Origin: Methylococcaceae bacterium
Lineage (GTDB): Bacteria; Pseudomonadota; Gammaproteobacteria; Methylococcales; Methylomonadaceae
Direction of reading: 5' to 3'
Length of the DNA stretch: 8,412 bases
Assembly: GCA_947505055.1 (NCBI GenBank)
Contig: CANNLO010000197.1
Span: 1 to 8,412, forward strand
Position 1 is the first letter of the stretch, and each line of letters starts with the position of its first letter. Position numbers and translations under genes: made by a program. The notes beneath the pieces were generated by a model, which saw only the letters and a list, made by a program, of their open reading frames with translations, was not told where the DNA came from and searched no databases. Shown in pieces: positions 4,696 to 8,412 of the stretch.

Positions 4696-5856
4696 TTAAA
4701 AGCCATGCCCTACACAGGTTGTTACCTGAGTTCCATCAACGCTCACACCATCGGGACAGATCGCTGAGGTAAAATCGGTCTGACTATCGATAATGGCGCG
4801 ATCGGTGTTTTTGGCCGCCTTTAAATTCGTGCCCTGCAGGTTAGTACCAGAAAAATCGGCGCCTGAAAGTTCACTCCCTGCCAAATTCGCTTGTTGCAGA
4901 TTGGCTCGGGTGAAGTCAGCATCGGTTAAATTGGCTTCCGATAAATTAGCTTCGCTCAATGCCGCATTAGACAATTCGGCCTCAGTCAAATTGGCATAAG
5001 TCAAATCGGTTTTAGTCAATTCGGCACCTTCGAGATGGGTTGAAGACAGCTCCGCGCCGGTCAAAGTAGCACCAGTTAACCTGGCACCTTCCAAATTGGC
5101 CCCGTTCATTTTGGCGCCATAAAGATTTGCTTCGGACAAATTGGTGTTGTTCAGATTAGCCGATTCAGCAATCAATGGATTATTGCCATCGGATTGCAGT
5201 TTCGAGAGGTTGGCGTGATCAAGCCGTGTTTCTGGACTGATCACCAATGAACCGATCACGGTGGCTCCACTCAAATTGGCGTTACTTAGATCAGCGCTGC
5301 CCAGTGCTCCGGATAATCTGGCTTTGCTCAGCACTGCACCTGTTAGAATCATGTCCTTTAAGCTTCCGATCTCAGTAAAGTCGCATTCAGCCAAATCGGC
5401 ACCTTGCTTTGGTGAGTAGCAAGCTTCTTCGTTCAGAGCCTTGAATTTTTTAATTAATCTCCAGAAAGCCGAACTGTCAGAAGGTGGTTGGCTTTGGTTG
5501 TCATTCTCCAGACTCACATAAGCGGCTCGTTGGTAATTGACCCGGTCATTTTTGGCATAAATAGGCGTTTCGCCCCAGTCGCCACGGAAAATTCCGGGCA
5601 TATTTCCTGGAGAGGATGTAATTGGCTTAGCTAAGTCTCTTTCCTCCGCGACAAAATTCGGCATATCAAGCATGTTATCGTTTGACGATTGAAATGTTCC
5701 GGCAAATTGAGCAATAGCAGGAATTTTTGATTGTTTGGACGGTTGCGGCTTGTCACTAATATATAACTTTGTTTGATCATTCCGGCCAAACTGCATAGTT
5801 ATGCCAACTATTCCTACCAATAATAATGTGACTGGAGCTATCTTCAGGGTTTTCAT
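4696..5856 (-). CDS. Exported pentapeptide-repeat protein with carbohydrate-binding-like N-terminal segment
   Basis: A 386-residue protein from ATG 5856; no good ribosome binding site is seen, but the start gives a proper N-terminal signal or anchor segment (KTLKIAPVTLLLVGIVGITM). Residues 25-88 look disordered. Residues about 90-135 (G-D-W-G, PIYAKNDRVNYQRAAYVSLE, then PPSDSSAFWRLI) resemble the small 'W....Y..ND.V.Y.G..Y.....N....P.....W.L' module of CBM5/12-type domains. Residues about 153-350 are pentapeptide repeats A(D/N)LxX, such as SEANLSEANL, TDADF, QQANL; the family folds as a right-handed square beta helix. A non-repeat gap lies at about 202-230. The C-terminus ICPDG...TTCVGHGF (366-386) carries two cysteines, C367 and C381, in a motif seen at the end of other secreted repeat proteins. 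C146 and C158 flank the start of the helix. Likely periplasmic or surface; function unknown. There is no sign of the gyrase-protecting Qnr type, which is cytoplasmic. Confidence 0.88.
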   Translation of the reverse strand: MKTLKIAPVTLLLVGIVGITMQFGRNDQTKLYISDKPQPSKQSKIPAIAQFAGTFQSSNDNMLDMPNFVAEERDLAKPITSSPGNMPGIFRGDWGETPIYAKNDRVNYQRAAYVSLENDNQSQPPSDSSAFWRLIKKFKALNEEACYSPKQGADLAECDFTEIGSLKDMILTGAVLSKARLSGALGSADLSNANLSGATVIGSLVISPETRLDHANLSKLQSDGNNPLIAESANLNNTNLSEANLYGAKMNGANLEGARLTGATLTGAELSSTHLEGAELTKTDLTYANLTEAELSNAALSEANLSEANLTDADFTRANLQQANLAGSELSGADFSGTNLQGTNLKAAKNTDRAIIDSQTDFTSAICPDGVSVDGTQVTTCVGHGF

Positions 5857-6103
5857 AAGTGAGTTCGGATATTTAAATCTGCTTTAGTTAGGGTGCCTGC
5901 TACATGACTTGGCAAAGCCATTAACCCACCGGATATAGCTAAATGCTACAGATTTTCGAGTTGCAATGATATGTGAAAAAATCCTGAAATAGCATTGAAA
6001 ATAAAAGGAATTTTTCCTTACTCATGCTCGTTTATACTGCCGAACTCTCGTGTCTGGACGATATAAAATCGCCAATATATTTTAATGTCTATAGTTAATA
6101 ATC
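5857..6103. promoter_or_regulatory. Divergent intergenic region between the pentapeptide and receptor genes
   Basis: This AT-rich 247-bp gap must hold promoters for both directions. A TATACT (6033-6038) is a good -10 candidate for the receptor gene, but no matching -35 is clear. AAGGAA (6005-6010) and TTCCTT (6014-6019) form a 6-bp inverted repeat with a 3-nt loop, a possible regulator site or small hairpin. No Fur box that I would defend is present. A - strand mini frame with a perfect ribosome binding site at the right end is listed separately. Confidence 0.35.
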
Positions 6104-6105
6104 AT
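6082..6105 (-). other. Possible 7-codon leader ORF with consensus ribosome binding site
   Basis: On the - strand, AGGAGGT (in the 6111-6118 area) is followed about 6 nt later by ATG (6105-6103) and codons for MIINYRH, then TAA (6084-6082). It lies about 225 bp upstream of the pentapeptide gene start. The same bases on the + strand are the first codons of the TonB receptor, including CCTCC, which is complementary to a Shine-Dalgarno. The perfect motif may be chance caused by PPK codons in the receptor. The product may be a leader peptide, or nothing. Confidence 0.2.
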
Positions 6106-8412
6106 GTTTTTACCTCCTAAAGCTGGTTTTCTCCCATTTGGCGAGTTGCGTCGGGGCAACGCAATTTTACTTATATTTATTCCGGCACTATTAGTGCGCT
6201 CATTGTCTTGTTTGGCGGAGGATGCCGATAGCGACAATATCCAGTTGGAAACAATTATTGTCGAAGGTCAAGCAACGACTAAACTCGGGCCTTTGGAAGG
6301 TCTGCATCTGGAAAAGGAACAAATTCCCGGTAACGTGCAAAGCATCAGCAGTAAAGACATCAAAGAATCCATGGCCACCAGTCTTGGGGATTTGATGAAC
6401 AGCAAGTTACAGTCGATCAACGTCAACGACTATCAGGGCAACCCGTTTCAGATGGACATTAGCTATCGCGGCTTTTCCGCTTCACCACAAATTGGTACAC
6501 CTCAGGGGCTTTCGGTATTTTTGGATGGGGTGCGAGTTAATGAGCCATTCGGCGATGTTGTGAATTGGGATTTAATCCCGATGAATGCCTTGTCCAGCAT
6601 GGATGTTTTTCCCGGTTCCAATCCGCTATTCGGTTTGAATACTCTGGGTGGGGCGTTATCGCTACGCACCAAAAATGGTTTCGACGATACTGGGGTAAAT
6701 ATAAGCTTTTTGGGCGGCTCCTGGGAGCGTAAAAAGGGCGAGCTGTCAGCAGGTTGGAACAACGGTAAGTTGGGCGGTTTTTTGTCCTTTACCGGCTTTG
6801 ATGAGCAAGGCTGGCGGGAGAACTCACCGTCTCAAGTCAATCAGGGTTTCGCGCGTGTCGACTATCGCGGGGACAATTATGCACTCAAATTTAGCACATT
6901 GATGGTCGGTAATAATCTGCTGGGCAATGGGTTGATTCCTACTGGTCTATACCGAAAAAATCCGGAATCGGTATTCACTTCGCCGGACAGCACCAGCAAT
7001 GATTTACAGCAATATACCTTGGGCGGTGAGCTGTTTCTGAATGACGAGTGGAGTCTGACCGGGCAGATTTATCGCCGCGAAAGCAACCGGAATACTGTTG
7101 CGGGTGATATTTATGAAAACTTCTCGAACATGGATACGGGTGACAAAAGCAACCCCATGGTGGGCACCAGCACGGGAGATCCGATTTGCCAAGTCCCGGA
7201 TGTTAATCAAGACGGTGTGCCCGACTATGGATTGGACCGGGATGGCGATGGTGTTATTGATGCGGGCACGCTGAATATGAAAAATTTATCGACAGATGAT
7301 AGTAATTACATCTATATACCGTATCTAGGTGATTCCTGTAACCAGATCAATTACCAATTTAGCACCGGGCCGCGCAATGGTGCTGCCGGCGATAATACCG
7401 GCAATATATCCACAGATCCTATTTATTCACCCAAAGGCTCCATAGAAGGCACGCCAATTGGCGTACTCAGCAAGACCGCCGTCGGTCAATTGACCGATGG
7501 TGCTTCGCTGCAGTTAAACTGGAATCATACGCAGCATAAGTTTATGTTGGGGAGTTCTATCGATTCAGCAGGTACTGATTTTGTTACCCGACAACGCCTT
7601 GCTTTAATCGATGCCGCTCATCGGGTATACAGCGATCCCGCAAATATCGACCCTATTTTTATTGCCGGGCAAGAAGACATTCAAAATAATTCGTTTACCG
7701 GCAAATCCAATACCTTGAGCGGCTATTTTAGCGAGACCTATTCGCCCTTGGATAATCTGCATCTGAGCGTTTCCGGTCGATTGAATCATACCCATGTTAA
7801 AAACAACATGCAGGCGCGCACCAGAGCAGGTTTTGAAAGCTTAAGTTCTATCCTGGATCTCAATCGTTACCGACCCACCATTATTCTTTGCAAAGGGGGG
7901 GATCTGGCCTCCTGTCCGGATACACCGAACTACCATGGCGACAACTGGATGAAGGATATTTATCTGTCTCAGGATCCTTACTATGGCTTGGGGCAACATA
8001 CGGCAACACCCACTGCGGAAGCGTTCGATTATAACTCCTTCAATCCCTCGCTGGGCTTTAGTTACTTGCCGTTCAAGAATCAAAAAGTTGCCTACAAAGA
8101 CCTGAATCCGTTCTTCAACTGGAGCCAAGGTACTCGTACGCCTTCGAGCGTGGAATTAGGCTGTGCCTATGATGGCAGCCCGGTTCCGCTAAATCCTGGC
8201 GATCCTGATTCACAGACGGCACCAAAAAGTTTGGCGACGATTGGCGGCTCCTGCACGTTGCCGACATCGTTGTCCGGCGATCCTTTCCTGCCGCAAATTT
8301 TTGCCGATTCTTACGAGTTCGGCTTGCGAGGCAAGGTATTTAAAGACTGGGATTGGAATGCCGGTATATACAGAACCGACTTGAAGGATGACATTTATCT
8401 GGTCGGTATTAC
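6104..8412 (+). CDS. TonB-dependent outer-membrane receptor, 3' end beyond the window
   Basis: 769 residues are visible with no stop. ATG 6104 is the first start after an in-frame TAG at 6092, though no ribosome binding site precedes it; TTG 6146 is an alternative that would also give a good signal peptide. Residues 1-38 form the signal peptide, ending near SLSCLA. ETIIVEG (49-55) is a likely TonB box. The plug spans about 74-192, with IPGNVQSIS, DISYRGFSASP, VFLDGVRVNEPFGDVVNWDL and NTLGGALSLRTKNG. The rest is beta barrel with long loops. One loop carries a calcium-binding-like segment, D366-V-N-Q-D370-G...D378-R-D-G-D382-G-V-I-D386. Other loops hold cysteines likely paired in the outer face. 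FNWSQGTRTPSSVELGC aligns with the fragment at 2995-3660. The plug style suggests a FecA/iron-type group, but the substrate is unknown. Perhaps 100-200 residues are missing at the end. Confidence 0.95.
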   Translation, partial: MFLPPKAGFLPFGELRRGNAILLIFIPALLVRSLSCLAEDADSDNIQLETIIVEGQATTKLGPLEGLHLEKEQIPGNVQSISSKDIKESMATSLGDLMNSKLQSINVNDYQGNPFQMDISYRGFSASPQIGTPQGLSVFLDGVRVNEPFGDVVNWDLIPMNALSSMDVFPGSNPLFGLNTLGGALSLRTKNGFDDTGVNISFLGGSWERKKGELSAGWNNGKLGGFLSFTGFDEQGWRENSPSQVNQGFARVDYRGDNYALKFSTLMVGNNLLGNGLIPTGLYRKNPESVFTSPDSTSNDLQQYTLGGELFLNDEWSLTGQIYRRESNRNTVAGDIYENFSNMDTGDKSNPMVGTSTGDPICQVPDVNQDGVPDYGLDRDGDGVIDAGTLNMKNLSTDDSNYIYIPYLGDSCNQINYQFSTGPRNGAAGDNTGNISTDPIYSPKGSIEGTPIGVLSKTAVGQLTDGASLQLNWNHTQHKFMLGSSIDSAGTDFVTRQRLALIDAAHRVYSDPANIDPIFIAGQEDIQNNSFTGKSNTLSGYFSETYSPLDNLHLSVSGRLNHTHVKNNMQARTRAGFESLSSILDLNRYRPTIILCKGGDLASCPDTPNYHGDNWMKDIYLSQDPYYGLGQHTATPTAEAFDYNSFNPSLGFSYLPFKNQKVAYKDLNPFFNWSQGTRTPSSVELGCAYDGSPVPLNPGDPDSQTAPKSLATIGGSCTLPTSLSGDPFLPQIFADSYEFGLRGKVFKDWDWNAGIYRTDLKDDIYLVGI

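Noticed and set aside
4596..4706. A longer start (ATG 4706) for the exported protein
   Set aside because: It would add 37 residues before a clear signal peptide and overlap the pentapeptide gene end, whereas ATG 4595 has a ribosome binding site.
4540..4999. Plus-strand open frames opposite the exported protein and the pentapeptide gene
   Set aside because: The regular Ser/Ala/Leu pattern is the reverse complement of the pentapeptide repeats. The protein on the - strand has a signal peptide and domain logic.
4790..5400. CRISPR-like or satellite repeats
   Set aside because: The near-periodic 15-bp pattern comes from pentapeptide codons, with no constant repeat and no unique spacers.
6502..8128. 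Minus-strand open frames inside the TonB receptor gene
   Set aside because: They are antisense to an uninterrupted receptor reading frame with clear motifs and have no independent support.
3774..8412. Methanobactin or copper-uptake locus
   Set aside because: A methanotroph origin and TonB receptor made me look, but no precursor peptide, MbnB/MbnC-like genes or clear copper-binding motifs are present in the window.

Overview
The window looks like chromosomal DNA of a Gram-negative, moderate-GC bacterium. A TonB-dependent outer-membrane receptor, Sec-exported proteins and a polar amino acid ABC importer all point to a proteobacterium. The style of the receptor and of the secreted pentapeptide protein suggests a gammaproteobacterium, perhaps a methanotroph of the Methylococcales, but that is impression and not proof. 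No rRNA, tRNA, CRISPR array or intact insertion sequence is visible.

Layout. (1) 1-875, + strand: the 3' end of a polar amino acid ABC transporter operon, with the ATPase tail overlapping a complete permease by 4 bp. Directly downstream (about 900-1030) lies a decayed 5' piece of an M20-family amidohydrolase. About 400 bp without a supportable gene follow; part of this may be a dispersed intergenic repeat. (2) 1389-2796, + strand: two toxin-antitoxin modules in tandem. The first is an intact DUF1778/GNAT (TacA-TacT type) pair with an operator-like palindrome and a 4-bp gene overlap. The second is a HigBA module whose toxin is broken by a frameshift and an apparent internal loss, while the HigA antitoxin is intact. 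(3) 2880-3770: a rearrangement scar. The first 15 or so codons of a quinone-oxidoreductase-like gene, with its own ribosome binding site and an upstream 11-bp inverted repeat, run head-on into the truncated 3' part of a TonB-dependent receptor pseudogene on the - strand, which also carries an in-frame amber codon. A REP-like palindrome lies just beyond. (4) 3774-5856, - strand: two genes for exported proteins. One is a 273-residue protein of unknown function. The other is a 386-residue pentapeptide-repeat protein with a possible carbohydrate-binding-like segment and a cysteine-containing C-terminal motif. (5) 5857-6103: a divergent intergenic region. (6) 6104-8412, + strand: a TonB-dependent receptor with signal peptide, TonB box, plug and most of the barrel, running off the window end.

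How the parts relate. The divergent block (exported proteins versus TonB receptor) could be a surface or uptake locus, but no substrate can be read from the sequence. The left and middle parts are accessory in character, with stacked TA modules, at least four broken genes and palindromes, and look like a site of repeated insertion and deletion. The most useful observations are gene fragments missed by simple ORF calling: the M20 remnant, the HigB pseudogene, the quinone-oxidoreductase stub and the amber-interrupted receptor.
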